From Ascaphus truei (taxonomy: Eukaryota; Chordata; Amphibia; Anura; Ascaphidae): a stretch of DNA of 64,000 nt. A program made the position numbers and the translations under genes. The stretch's first letter is position 1. Every line of letters begins with the position of its first letter. The stretch spans positions 10,300,466-10,364,465 of the forward strand of contig CM071574.1 of assembly GCA_036426205.1 (NCBI GenBank). Direction: 5' to 3'. Shown in pieces: positions 23,702-34,551 of this stretch. Under the pieces are notes generated by a model, which saw only the letters and a list, made by a program, of their open reading frames with translations, was not told the origin of the DNA and made no database searches.

Positions 23702-23815
23702 TGTGTTCTTTGTATTATTTGTTATTCATATGATTGTCACGTGTATTACTGCTCTGAAGTACTATGTACATTAATGGCGCTATATAAATAAAGATATACA
23801 TACATACAAAACACG
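23702..23815 (+). mobile_element. L2-type LINE 3' tail inserted in the PLE tail
   Basis: Contains CACGTGTATTACTGCTCTGA, TGTACATTAATGGCGCTATA and an ATAAAGATATACATACATAC end, the same as the L2 tails at 31600-31690 and 51440-51505. The uninterrupted PLE sequence near 6245-6275 lacks it, which marks the insertion borders. Confidence 0.7.
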
Positions 23816-24109
23816 TTTTCTGACACACAATTAAAAACAAGGTGAAACTCAGCTAAAGGAGATTCCGTGTCATTTTTGTATTTTTTGTTTGTGTTTTAAG
23901 CATGTAATCAATATATATTTTCTTTTTTTCCACTCTCTGGTGAGTTCCGTTTTTTCAACGGGGGTTGCGGTTCTGCCAATCCCTTTTTTCCTTTTTGATG
24001 CTGGTTTCAGCACAGGCATGTGCCCCTAATTTATTCAGAGGGACGTTTGATGGGATATATACAAATGGCGACAGCTAATAACATTAGAAAGGTCCCTCTC
24101 TCTTGGGCT

Positions 24110-24290
24110 CTTCGTTCTTTTTTTAAGAATCCATTTGGGGATTTATAAAAAATACGTCCAGATTGTATTCAGTAATGGATTTGAATGAATTCGCTCGGAT
24201 TTTTAAGTGTGCGGGGTGGATTTTTTCCATGATCCGCAGAATTCCGGGAAACTGATTTTTACAGTTTTGCCTATCCCTACCTGGAGCTCT
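24110..24290. mobile_element. hAT-like MITE fragment
   Basis: Ends with TTTTGCCTATCCCTACC, resembling the end of the hAT MITE at 54223-54594, and contains similar AATCCGCRGAATTCCG-like text. The left end is lost. Confidence 0.35.
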
Positions 24291-24430
24291 GCGTTTATAG
24301 AAAACATCAGAATACTAGCTCTCTTTTTCTTACAAAAGTTTTGCCTCGACTTCAATGGTTTGCAATCACTGCAGCAGTGTATGGGTTAAAAAAAGAACTA
24401 CACAGCTGTGAAAAAGTACTGACTTTTTTT

Positions 24431-24436
<6 letters not shown>

Positions 24437-24471
<35 letters not shown>
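24437..24471. repeat. (AT)n microsatellite
   Basis: Preceded by a T-run at 24425-24436. Confidence 0.9.
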
Positions 24472-24472
<1 letters not shown>

Positions 24473-25440
24473 TACATGTAGTACTGTAGCACTTGAAATT
24501 AAAATCATGGAAAATGCTGGTGGAGTGTGACTTAAAATACAACATTGAATCATTTATTCCCAGAACATCTTCAGACTTTTTAAAAGAAAATATAGCTGTA
24601 CTGTAAACAATAAATATCCAAATCAATCTCTTCGTTGTCTGGATGTTATGTAATTTTGGTACTTTTCGGAAGCTGCACAAATAAATAAAACAACATTGAG
24701 CTACTTCAGGGAGTCTGAAAAACCACTCTGGGCATCATAAAATAAATTTGATTTAAAAAACAAAGTCTAAATGATGTGCCTCAACTGTGCTATTTCCTTC
24801 GGAGTGAAAGTAACTAACGCCAAACCAACATTTATCATATCAATATAAAGATGGATTTTAATTTCACCCAAATGTTGTGTTTTCTAAATTAAATAAAACA
24901 GGTGGAAGTGGATATAATGTAAATTAAGCAATTTGGTGATTAGAAGGATTTCCAAAGGCAAACTGGGGATAGTGCTAATTACCTGCAGATTTTGTTTCCA
25001 TCATTTCCACAGATATCTAACTAAATTGCTAAAAATCTTCTGCTTAGGACCTATAATTTGCAGTGGGCTATGACAGTTATGAAGCTAGAATTCAATACTC
25101 TTCATCTAAAGCAGGTGTGTCAAAAACCAAACACTCTGTCATTTCCAAATAACACATGGGGACGGTTGGCTCATTGCCTCTGTGTGTTTCGGAACAGTAA
25201 GTTGATTTCCTCAGTGGTAAAGCTATCAGTGGAAATGCTTTCAATTTTTTTCCATTGAATAAAGATTGTTTTTTAAACACTATAATATTTACTGTGGCAG
25301 TCTTTACTTTATGTTAACATTTGAGTATACTGTATGTTATGAAAGACAGATTTACCGAACTTTATGGTATATTATTGTTGTAATTGTTATTTAAAACTAG
25401 CAAAGGAGAGTTCACAACTAATTGTCCCCATGTCCCTCTG
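24472..25440. other. AT-rich, non-repetitive-looking sequence
   Basis: No repeat structure. The stretch 24900-25080 mixes TAAT/ATTA-like sites without simple repeats and could be single-copy regulatory DNA; this is only an impression. Confidence 0.35.
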
Positions 25441-26060
25441 TAGAAGAAGCTAAAAGACAACCCTGATTATATTGGTCAGATTGCAGAAATGTAGGTTGGA
25501 AACAACTATTGAACAGTAGTGAGTGTAGTGCTCAAAAATTGGAGCTAATTCCATCTGTAGAAGATACAGTATATGATTAAGTGTCCAGATGAAGATGAGT
25601 GTCCACAATATGAAAATGTAATTGAACTGGAAGGGATAAGTGTCTAGTGGAGCCCGCATGACATCCACAACTGTGTACACTTCAATAAACACCCAACCAG
25701 TATATGAAAATATATAAGATAATGTCCGTTGTGTACAGGATATGTAGTAAGGCACTGCGGCTCTTTACCTGTACACTCCATGGTCACACGCATCATCTGT
25801 GGCGTGCAGTCCATCCGATGTAGATTCAAGGTAGTAGTGGGTGTAGATAGAGCACAGCCGAAGAAATCCTGCTTCTGGTATCCTGAGAGGGGAAAATAGC
25901 CAGGCAACTCCAAACTGAATAAATGGTTGATTTATTGCAAGCTAGACATACAGTAAAAACGGCACCTACTACCTGGAAACAACTATTGGGAGTTTTGTGA
26001 CCCCTCCTCGTGGTTTTAAATTCCCTCACCCCACTTTAAATGGCAGGTCCTGATTTATAC
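25440..26060 (-). mobile_element. Possible PLE-derived 3' region (antisense)
   Basis: On the minus strand the style resembles the PLE tails at 31260-31570: a CACGAGGAGGGGTCACAAAACTC-like start near 26010 (a decayed form of the hammerhead-like motif), later GGACACTCATCTTCATCTGGA. Similarity is weak, and the minus ORFs are not convincing. Confidence 0.3.
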
Positions 26061-26128
26061 CTGGGATGACCAGTCTATTAAGAGATGTCTTCCTCCAGCA
26101 GAGAGGCAAAGAAAACATTTGCAGGTAG

Positions 26129-27559
26129 TGAGTGTAGAAGGCTTCCCCCTGGCCCCCCTTACCACCGCAGGAGAACTGGGACTCCCGTGGTATGTCGGGG
26201 AGCTGTGGGGGCGTTCACGTCGCCGGGGGCTGCCGGCGACATCAGCTACAGGGAGCCGCCATCTTGCAGGAGCTTGCGGTTGTGCAGTGTAGTCGCGCAC
26301 GCGCTGTACAGCACCAGGAGTGCCGGCGGCAATGTTAAGGTTGGTGTGAGGTCGCACATGCGTAGAACCACTGCGGTAGCCATTACAGTAGCGCAGGGCC
26401 TACCAGAGTTAGAGCATGCGCAGTTGAGTGCAGCGGCGGCCATTACAGGATCGTGCGTGCGCAGCAAAGATAGCGCACGCGGTTCCAATGCTAAAGAGGT
26501 CCTGAGTGGAATACAATTCCCAGCAGCCTCTTGGGACTGCCATTTCACCCAGAGCACATGCAGTCAAACCGCCCACTAAGGATTACAGATTCTCCTGCAG
26601 CAAAGGAGATACAATATTGCGTGCTGGAGTCAGGAAGCTGACAGTGGAGCACGAGTGTGAGAGTGTCAGTAGGACCTGGGACACAGAGAGGGGAGGGTGT
26701 GTTTGTGCAGGGAGGAAAGTAGCCTCCTGCACTATGCCAGAAGTCTCCCCTTATGCTCCAGCTAGGTTCTACTCACCTCAGCTTTTGGTTACTGTAGGGA
26801 CTCCCCTTAGATAAGGACAGGGTCCTGTAGAATCTAGACAAGTGAGGGTCCAGCCAGGAAACGTAACTATCCTGGCAATTGCTGTGAAGGTGAATTGCTG
26901 TGAAGGTGAATTGCTGTGAAGGTATAATATCCTCTGTGTTAGCAGAGATAAGAGACATTATAAAGGTGGATCACACCATGCGGGAGCCACCCCCGTTGAG
27001 GCGGAGGCATCTTGGATCATCTCCTGGAGCAAGGGATTCCAAGTAAAGGTCATATGCGCACCGGGTAGAAGGAGCAAAGGGCAGGTATTATCCAAGTCAC
27101 CAAGTGCACCACCTATACATTTCATCTTAGTGGGCAGCGCTGTCCCACCCGTGGGTGGGGTTGTGGGACTCTTGGGACACTTGGGACTCAGGGATATATG
27201 GTGTAGGGTTACGGCCTATGAGGCCCAGTGTTACAGGGGTGACACTAAGGTTATTGTCATTGATGTATAAGTTATGTTCTATGTTGTATACAGTAAACTG
27301 TTCTTATATATACTTCGGTGTATGTGCTTACTGTGTATGTGGGTTCCTATGCTACGGCCATTCTACATTCCTATAGAATCCTACATAGGTGGAGGCACTC
27401 ACCGACGAGAGAACGTTCCAGAGAAGCACCCCAGGTTCCCATCAGCGGAGGCTCAGGCCTCCTGTGAACCTGCAGGTATATGCACCACACCTGGTAACAT
27501 ATAAGTTCCCCCTAACATGCACTCTATCTGCGATTGGGTTAGGGAGAATACCCATTACA
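26129..27559 (+). mobile_element. Solo LTR, Gypsy-type, about 1.43 kb
   Basis: Ends AATACCCATTACA. The U3 shares GCAGTGTAGTCGCGCACGCG and GGTCGCACATGCGTAGAACC with the LTR at 2670-4230. The 3' part has GTGGAGGCACTCACC and GCACCCCAGGTTCCCATC followed by CTGCGATTGGG, as in 1-705. Near 26888-26922 a 15-bp unit GAATTGCTGTGAAGGT is repeated three times. The start (TGAGTGTAGAAGG or slightly downstream) and the TSD are uncertain. The 164-codon plus ORF is not a gene. Confidence 0.65.
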
Positions 27560-27633
27560 TGTAGAATCTGTACTATAGGGTTAACCTTGACGTGGTTGTA
27601 GGCTTATAATGCTTTGACCAGCAGATTAATTAA

Positions 27634-28056
27634 AGCTGTAGTTCAGTCAATATCCTGCATGTGTTTTTTTTTAAATAAATCAGTTCTGTAGTAAGAAAAA
27701 ATACTTGTAGCATTTTCTGTTTTTAAAAAAACAACTTTGAAAGACCAATTTTCTTGTATTCTATTTTAACAGCCATTTGCTAAGGCACTGCCCCTTCATG
27801 TCCTGTCACAAGCCCTGGCACACCCCTTTGTCAGCCCTGCCCTCCCTCTGGCACATGTCAGTGCAGGAGTGCTCTTGAATATTCATGAGCTTCCACTGAG
27901 TAACAGAAGAAGAGGAAAAACATATCCCATATCTAAAGATTTCGCCAATCAATACATGGAGAACGAATTGACTAGCAGGTATACAGTTCTTTAGGTAATT
28001 AGAGATTGCCCACATGAAACTATTGAATTAAAAAAAAAAAAGACTGAACTGCAGCT
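27634..28056 (+). mobile_element. TTAA-flanked MITE (piggyBac/Kolobok type), copy 2
   Basis: AGCTGTAGTTCAGTC and GACTGAACTGCAGCT form 15-bp inverted ends with one mismatch, flanked by TTAA at 27630-27633 and 28057-28060. The interior is homologous to 14737-15086 in inverse orientation. No coding capacity. Confidence 0.75.
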
Positions 28057-28060
28057 TTAA

Positions 28061-28761
28061 CAACCCTGACTTATTATTACGTTACATGCTATCATGTTTT
28101 CATGTGTCATGTTGGATGTAGTGTTGAGGCTTTATTTTGTCTTTTATTGTATACATTAGGTCACTACCCATAAGCACTCCTACTGATACAAATATATATA
28201 TAGTGTAGTTGTTTTGGGTTTGCAGCATGCAGGGACAGTGGGATGTTCTTACAATGTAGTCTGGCTTGCTGTTGATCCAGCGTAAGCACACAACTAGGAG
28301 CCTTCTTAAATTAAAGATCTGCCGTTTAATGACTCTAAATTGGACGCAAAATCAAGACGTATTTAACAGGTGTACGCCCATGTAGAACTTATTTCAATAC
28401 ATTAGGAACAGATACGACTACACTCTGTTTTTTGGTTCATCATTTTACCAACCCCTGCACAAAATGCCATTTGGATTTTTTCTTTGTCAAGTTTAAATGT
28501 ACAGTAGACGCAAGCTTCCCATTTAATGATATGACTCTACTGTCATTAGAGAACGCTAAATCTGCCCCTTATTTAGCTGTCCAAAATTTAATTTTAGAGT
28601 TTTTCATCTGGACCACAGTCATGAGGCCTTAGCAGAATCCTGATGCTATTTCACCCTCCACCCACCCCTGAAATCAATGTCTGGTCTTTAATTCAACAAG
28701 GAGCAATGTGACAAGATTCCAGAAATTCGAAACTGTAACCATTTAAAAAACACCTTTTATT
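28061..28761. other. Non-repetitive-looking AT-rich sequence
   Basis: No inverted ends, tandem units or LINE remnants found. The 66-codon ORF at 28432-28632 has no recognisable motif. Possibly single-copy host DNA. Confidence 0.35.
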
Positions 28762-28765
28762 TGAA

Positions 28766-29442
28766 TGTAACCCCTCCTTTTTAACTCTCAGACGTATGAC
28801 TATTGCTGAGGTGGGGGCCCGAGTCCCTATTGATAAACTTAATGGGCCACTCATGGTCTACGGTCAGATGGCGGGCGGGAGAAAAAACAGACAGTATATG
28901 GATGGTACCACGGGTTTACTGTACAATTAATAACTTAGACAACCTGTGATTCTCAGCAGAGGATCCCCACATATAACATACAATAAAATACAGTTCCCAA
29001 TAATGGTGCGCAGGTGTGAGTCAGTGTCACTCTATCCTGGGTATGTTGGCTTGTGATGATGCCGGCCCACCGGGGGAGCTCTTGTGTACTAAATGTTGCA
29101 GGTCTGTACTTTGCAAAGGGTGCTTCGGTACCGCTGTGCTTTGTAGCCGTTGAGGGTCACCTCTGACGGCTCTCGATCACATCCAGACTATAAATATTAT
29201 ATAATTATTATATATAAAATCATTATTATTATTAGTATTATTATTATTAATGGCTGATCCTGCCACCACGTGCACACTCTCCAATCCTTGACCGAACCTG
29301 ATAGCCCTCAGGTCCACGCAGATCTGCCCTGAACATGACATCCCCCTTTTTTTCATTGGCTGCTATTATGTCCATTACACATTGGAGAGGAACCTGCCAG
29401 GAGGTGCGGCGAGTGTGTGGCTCTCCTCACACAGGGGTAACA
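28766..29442 (-). mobile_element. Solo LTR, 677 bp, TSD TGAA
   Basis: TGTAACCCCT and AGGGGTAACA are the ends, with TGAA directly on both sides (28762-28765 and 29443-29446). A plus-strand GGTTTACTGTACAATTAATA resembles the antisense reading of the LTR at 55675-57035 (GGTTTACTATTGCTAATACT), which suggests minus orientation. An ATTATT run at 29207-29250 lies inside. No coding part. Confidence 0.75.
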
Positions 29443-29642
29443 TGAAAATTACCGGTAATATCTTATTTTTTTAAAATTTATTTTAAGAATGTTTTTCTAT
29501 TAGAACGTGTGTTGCCTCTGAACAGTGTACAGCATACCTGTCAAATGAACCCCATAAATCATATGATTCCTTGTTTCTTTAGAGCATCCATTTGCCAACC
29601 TATTTAACAGATAGTTTGGGCAGATACATCTTCTTTACACAC

Positions 29643-30035
29643 TAGGGGAATAATTCACTAAACCTCGATAAAATCAGTGCATTGAGAGCAACTTTGCATT
29701 GTTTTACAGCACACTAAAACGTGTCAAAATGGTATTCACTAAGAAAAAACACAAAAACACAAAAGTGTTGTCAAAAAATGCAAGATCCCACTACTTGTTT
29801 TTTTTGTTTTTTTTACGTTTTAGTTGGCGCCAAAATATTGCACGTTTTTAAAGTACGATATGCTTATCACTGCTTAGTGAATAACAGTTTCTGGCAAAAA
29901 ATGCGATTTGGGACATTTTTTGGCTTATCGCGTGGCTTTTTTTGCCACAGTGTTATAGTACTATAAAAAGCAGTTTCAGTGCTATATTGCCCTGCTATTG
30001 GAGCTTTGTGAATAGCAACACAGGCACTATCGCAC
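29643..30035. mobile_element. Possible MITE fragment
   Basis: Starts AGGGGAATAATTCACTAAAC, the style of outer end used by other inverted-repeat elements here; TTAGTGAATAACAG near 29874 and TTTGTGAATAGCAACAC near 30005 are inverted echoes. The edge next to the L2 is unclear. Confidence 0.35.
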
Positions 30036-30040
30036 TTTAA

Positions 30041-30962
30041 GAGCATTTATGTCTCTCTGCTATATATCCTGGATGGCCCTCCGCCGCCTTAAACTCAACA
30101 TGGCAAAAACAGAACTCCTCATACTTCCTCCCAAATATGTCCCTACTACCTCCTTCCACATTACTGTTGGAAGTACGATCATTCTCCCAGTAGCCCAAGC
30201 ACGCTGCTTAGGGGTCACACTCGACTCCTCTCTCACATTCTCCACTCACATTCAAAACGTTTCTAAAACCTGTCGCTTTTTCCTCCGCAATATCACTAAG
30301 ATACGCCCGTTCCTCTGTTGCGCGACTGCTAAAACTCTGACTCAGGCCCTCATTCTCTCCCGTCTTGATTACTGTAACCTCCTGCATCTCACCTTTCTCC
30401 CCTACAATCTATCCTAAATGCTGCTGCCAGAATCGCTCTGCTCTTTCCTAAATCTGTCTCCGTGTTGCCCCTCCTGAAATCCCTCTCCTGACTTCAGATC
30501 AAATCCCGCATCTCACACTCGATTCTCCACCTCACTTTTAAAGCTTTACACTCTTCTGACCCGCCATACATCTCAGCCCTAATTTCTCGTTATGCACTAT
30601 CCCGACTCTTGCGTTCTTCTCAAGGATGTCTTAGTTCTACCCCCTCTGTATCTAAAGGCCTCTCCTGCCTCAAACCTTTTTCACTGACTGCCCTGCACCT
30701 CTGGAATGCCCTTCCCCTCAATACCCGACTAGCACCCACTCTACCCACCTTTAAGACCCACCTTAAGACACACTTGCTTAAACAAGCATATGAATAGCAC
30801 TGTGGATAATACTGGGCACATGATACATAAAGCTTGGCCCCCTGCAGACGCACTTACCAGAACTCCCTCCTACTGTCTCTGTACTTTCTTCCTACCTACC
30901 AATTAGATTGTAAGCTCCTCGGAGCAGGGACTTCTCTTCCTTAATGTTACTTTTATGTCTAA
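30041..30962 (+). pseudogene. L2-type LINE ORF2 C-terminal part
   Basis: The first frame (30049-30417) reads LKLNMAKTELLILPP, then VAQARCLGVTLDSSLTFSTH and LILSRLDYCNLL, the conserved segment C-terminal of the RT catalytic core in L2/CR1 LINEs. After a frameshift at about 30416 the end reads SSQGCLSSTPSVSK and LHLWNALPLNTRL, finishing at 30797. A 3' UTR with TTGTAAGCTCCTCGGAGCAG follows. The copy lacks RT and endonuclease domains. A PLE piece splits its 3' UTR; the last bases resume at 31573. Confidence 0.75.
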
Positions 30963-31572
30963 CCATCCCATGAGGAAGTGACGTCAGTCACGAAACGCGT
31001 AGGGTCAGAGGTCACGGCACCTTGGAGAAGTGCTGGTTGTGGAACGTTTGAGTCAAATGAAGTAGGAAACAGCGTAATCGTGTTATCGCGAGAGAGGCTG
31101 CTTTGCATGTGTGTGTATTCCCCTTCCTCCGTATCCATCTTGGAGAGTTCTCTGAAGTCCGAGGAAAACGGGACATATACCACATATCGTGGAGTCCGCG
31201 AGGACCCTCACTGCTACCGGCGTCTGCATCTACTTGGTCACACACATGCATTATTCCAGTCCTGCTGTAAGTAGGGTTTTGGGTTTTAACCCCTTGATGA
31301 CCCGCTGCAGCAGGCTCCTTTTGTTTTAATAAATAGTTATTTTATTTTCAGCTTGTTTGTCAAGTGTTATGTCTCTTGTTATGTGTTTTATGTTTGTTTA
31401 ATTTTAATATTACGTATTACACTATGATTTTTCTTTTTGTCTTTGTCCCCATGTACGGACCCTGGATTGGAGATCTTCTAGTGATTGGACCATCTGGATT
31501 CTATCCCCTTCATTTGTTTGGACTCTATTTGGGACTTATGGACTTTTTGGGCGCTGGTCTGTATATGTTTTT
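30963..31572 (+). mobile_element. Short PLE retrocopy, 12-bp TSD
   Basis: The 12-bp TTTTATGTCTAA occurs at both edges (30951-30962 and 31573-31584), so this 610-bp piece was inserted into the L2 3' UTR. It opens with a hammerhead-like motif and continues with sequence homologous to the PLE 3' region at 23230-23540: GTAAGTAGGGTTTTGGGTTT with TTAACCCC, then TTACACTATGAT, and GGGCGCTGGTCTGTAT at the end versus GGCGCCGGTATTAT. It encodes no RT or nuclease and so would be non-autonomous. Confidence 0.75.
30970..31001 (+). ncRNA. Hammerhead-ribozyme-like motif (PLE)
   Basis: ATGAGGA, then A and a perfect GTGAC/GTCAC helix with a GTCA loop, then GAAACGCGTA. The helix and GAAAC..GUA fit a hammerhead with a minimal helix III. 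The C at the start of CUGANGA is A here, and there is an extra A before the helix, so activity is doubtful. Confidence 0.5.
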
Positions 31573-31690
31573 TTTTATGTCTAAAGCACTTATTCCCTGA
31601 TCTGTTATTTATATGATCTGTTATTTATTTGATACCACGTGTATTACTACTGTGAAGCGCATGTACATTAATGGCGCTAATAAATAAAGA
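31573..31690 (+). mobile_element. L2-type LINE 3' end (continuation)
   Basis: Continues the L2 3' UTR after the PLE insertion: CACGTGTATTACTACTGTGA, TGTACATTAATGGCGCTAAT, AAATAAAGACATACAATAC. Confidence 0.7.
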
Positions 31691-31804
31691 CATACAATAC
31701 AAAGTGCTATAAGCCACATCAAAGTTTAGTGAAGAGCCCCAGGAGTCAGTCACTCCTACAAGTCGTATGTTAAATAAGCACGCCTAACCCGCCAATAGCT
31801 TACA

Positions 31805-31805
<1 letters not shown>

Positions 31806-31839
<34 letters not shown>

Positions 31840-31918
31840 ACAACACACAACCACACACCACAACACAACACACCAACACACACACACACACACACCACAC
31901 ACACACACACACACACTC
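31806..31918. repeat. (CA)n microsatellite
   Basis: Imperfect CA repeat with CCA and CAA interruptions. Confidence 0.9.
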
Positions 31919-32029
31919 TTTGCTAGAATCCAAAACATCTACCACTGCTTAATCTCTCTGCTGACAAGGTCACATGCCAGTAGACGTGCACTTAATCCAG
32001 TGTTTTGTTTGATCAAATAAAATATGGTA

Positions 32030-33420
32030 TTTTGGTTTTAAAAACCGGGATCACCAGTAGGAGGGGTCTCGGTAGAACTGGTTGGACGTTCTTCCCTGTG
32101 GGTGACGTAGGACAGGGCCGTAGTAGTGGAGGTTTTCGACTGTTTGCAGTCCTTTGCCATGTGACCCTCTTTGTTGCAGTGTAACAACGTGTACCCCAGG
32201 TTGCACAGGTGCTAGGCATAGTGACTGGGTTCCGGGGCGGAGACAGGCACCACGGAAGGAGGGTTATCCTCAGCACTTTCCGTCTCAATAGGTTCTTGGA
32301 CGAAGCCTCTTTGGTCTCTCCATTTCAGGGGTCTTTATGTTTTTTGGGAGTGTGTAACCGTGTATGTGCCTCATGCCCTTTCAGCAGGCCCAATAGCCCT
32401 CAAACGTAGGAGGACTTTCTTGTAGCAGGGAACACCAGATCATGGTGGCTATATGATGGGTGGGTATAGATCCCCTTCGAACTGTTTTCTGCTATATTCA
32501 ACCACTTCAGAGACTGAAATTTTATCGTGGGAATGTAGAATCTATAAAACTAACTGTATCTATTGAATAAACTCAGACAGCTCTTCCCCATCTTTCTATA
32601 GACTATAGAACTTAGGCTTTCGTCCTCTTCTAAGCCGTAGACCCGAGTTAAGAAGTCCACTAACCTCTGTGCCATAGCGTCTGTATCTAGTTCTCATTGC
32701 ATTATCACCATTGTAGAGGTGGGGGGTTTCAGGCACTCCATTATCCCCTGCCTCTTAACAGCTTCGGTGCAAGACCATTCCTCCAGTAGTTGCAAAATAT
32801 GGTCGTTCCAGGCTTCGAATGCCTTTTCTCTGATGGACATGGGCAATACCCCTGAAAAAGCTTTTAACTTACGATAATGCTGTGCCTGAGACGACTCACC
32901 CCTGTTACCAGCCAACTGCTGTATGGCTTCTGCGAGCATCTGAACACCCTACGAGCTGCGGGAACTGCTGCTCCGACCAGATCGTCGGCTGTTTCCGGAA
33001 GCAACACTGGCTTTGCTCCTGCTAGGACTTCCTGGGGAAGGTGAAGACACAACCATCGGAAGCTCCTGTAGGTCAGAGGTGAGACTAGAGGGCTCCATCT
33101 TCACGGGTATTTCCGGATAGATTATAGGGCACCCGCTATCTACCGCTCCACGGAACCGTAAGATGGGAGGACCGCCTTCTTCCGTTAAGTCATACCCGCC
33201 TGTAACTAGCACTGCGCACCATACCTTTTCTGGGTCTGTTTGGCGGGCTAGGATATATACGTGGCCTGTAGGCCAGGAACTGCCCCAGTATTACACAGAT
33301 GTCATAAAAGGAGGTGTTGGCGGGGAATTGCCCAATGGTGAGCACCTGTTGGGGTGGTGCGTAGCTTCTCATGGCCCAGTCATAGACCTCCCGCCGTGAT
33401 CTCCATTTCTCATTGAGTTA
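32030..33420 (-). pseudogene. Decayed Ty3/Gypsy gag (antisense)
   Basis: On the minus strand, broken by several stops and frameshifts: an N-terminal part near 33190-33400 (YDICVILGQFLAYRP); a proline/serine-rich stretch with GCPIIYPEIP near 33115-33145; a matrix/capsid-like block at 32694-32939 (HYRKLKAFSG, AFEAWNDHILQLLEEWS), of the kind seen in Gypsy and the PNMA-type domesticated gags; and a zinc knuckle CNKEGHMAKDC at 32146-32178 whose first cysteine is lost. It parallels the gag at 61.5-62.7 kb, where the matching motif is GCPVIFSELP. No pol part remains. Confidence 0.65.
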
Positions 33421-33809
33421 CATTGTGGCACAACATCTGAGATGGCCACCGCTGATGCCGATTCCGCGCATGAGCGCCAATTCCATTATGGCCACCACCA
33501 CTACCGCACATCTCAGCAGAGCAGCGAAGCATCTCCCTCTCACCCGAGGTACGGAAGGGGGATCCCGCTACATCAATTTCAAGGGAAAATAAGAGAAATA
33601 AGTCCTTGGGCGCTCCCTTAAGCTCATAGTATTGGACCATTCAATCAAATCACATATGTTATGTTGGAGACAGAGTGTATGAAAGATGCTGTTGATTTTG
33701 TAACCTTGAGCACTTGCTCTTTTATGGAGAAAAAATGTCTTACTCTATGCCACAGGCTAACACCAGGCACAAAACACTGTTATGTATAATCATCTATATA
33801 TGTTTTTTG
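33421..33809. other. Possible LTR/leader remnant and unassigned sequence
   Basis: Upstream side of the gag remnant. The GC-richer 33430-33570 part could be LTR or leader of the same element; I see no clear ends. Confidence 0.3.
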
Positions 33810-33813
33810 CAAG

Positions 33814-34547
33814 TGTAGCCGTGTGTAGTTTGGGCTATATTTCTTTCTCCTCCTGGCAGTAATTCCTGTGTAAAGACAGGGTTGCCAGGAGTTATCATGG
33901 ATTTTCCCTGCTTCAGACATTGCACTGAGTCAGTGAAGGTAGGTCACCTGACCCTGTGTCCAATCCAGAGAGACTGGGGCGGTGCCTACTGAAGCTACTT
34001 AGGGCAGTGTCATTAGATGGACAAGTTCAGTATTGTGAGTAGCTAGTGAGAGGAGTGGAGCTGTTAGACTATATGGACATAGGTGGACCAAATACCTCCC
34101 GCCCTGAATAGGGGGTGGGGAAGAGCTAGACCCACTCTGGGTGCCCTAGGCCCAGAGTGGCATCAAGGGGGCATCCTGAAGGGAGACAGTCGGCTGAGAA
34201 TGACTGCCTGTACCTGCTGTAATCTGCTGCTGCTGAGGGCTTGAATAAAGAGTTCTGGTTGTAAAGAGACAGTGTGTGAGACTGGAATCTCTCATCCCTG
34301 GCAGGGGAGTCCTGCGGTAGGGATTCCACCCCATATCCCTGGGGCCTGCTACAGATGGAGGCGCTGCACCATTGAGGAGAATGAAGGCACAACCCCAGAA
34401 ACCTGTCCTGTTGTCCCCCATGTCACCGCGGGAGACTCAGGCCCTCCTGTTGCCAGCAGGTATGCACCATATTCAGACATGTAGCCGGAGCTTGAGACAC
34501 CCTAGGACACCCGATGTGAGATTGGGGGGGGGGGTTGAGGGGCTACA
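33814..34547 (+). mobile_element. Solo LTR, 734 bp, TSD CAAG
   Basis: Starts TGTAGCCGTGTG and ends GAGGGGCTACA, with CAAG directly before (33810-33813) and after (34548-34551). A polyadenylation signal (TTGAATAAAGAG) lies near 34244, followed by a U5 with GATGGAGGCGCTGCACC near 34354 and GCAGGTATGCACCATA near 34457, the same 3' module as the other Gypsy-type LTRs. No coding region. Confidence 0.85.
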
Positions 34548-34551
34548 CAAG

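Larger units (their letters stand above)
18986..23860 (+). mobile_element. Decayed Penelope-like element with nested insertions
   Basis: A PLE on the plus strand: N-terminal part, reverse transcriptase and GIY-YIG endonuclease remnants (18990-22280), then a long noncoding 3' region whose end matches 5740-6320. It is interrupted by a solo LTR (20595-21628), a short LINE tail (about 21950-22010) and an L2 tail (about 23702-23815). Multiple stops and frameshifts make it non-functional. A hammerhead-like motif lies at 22308-22340, just after the endonuclease. Confidence 0.75.

Noticed and set aside
26085..26579. 164-codon plus-strand ORF
   Set aside because: Lies in the CpG-rich U3 of a solo LTR; the equivalent frame is broken in related LTRs.
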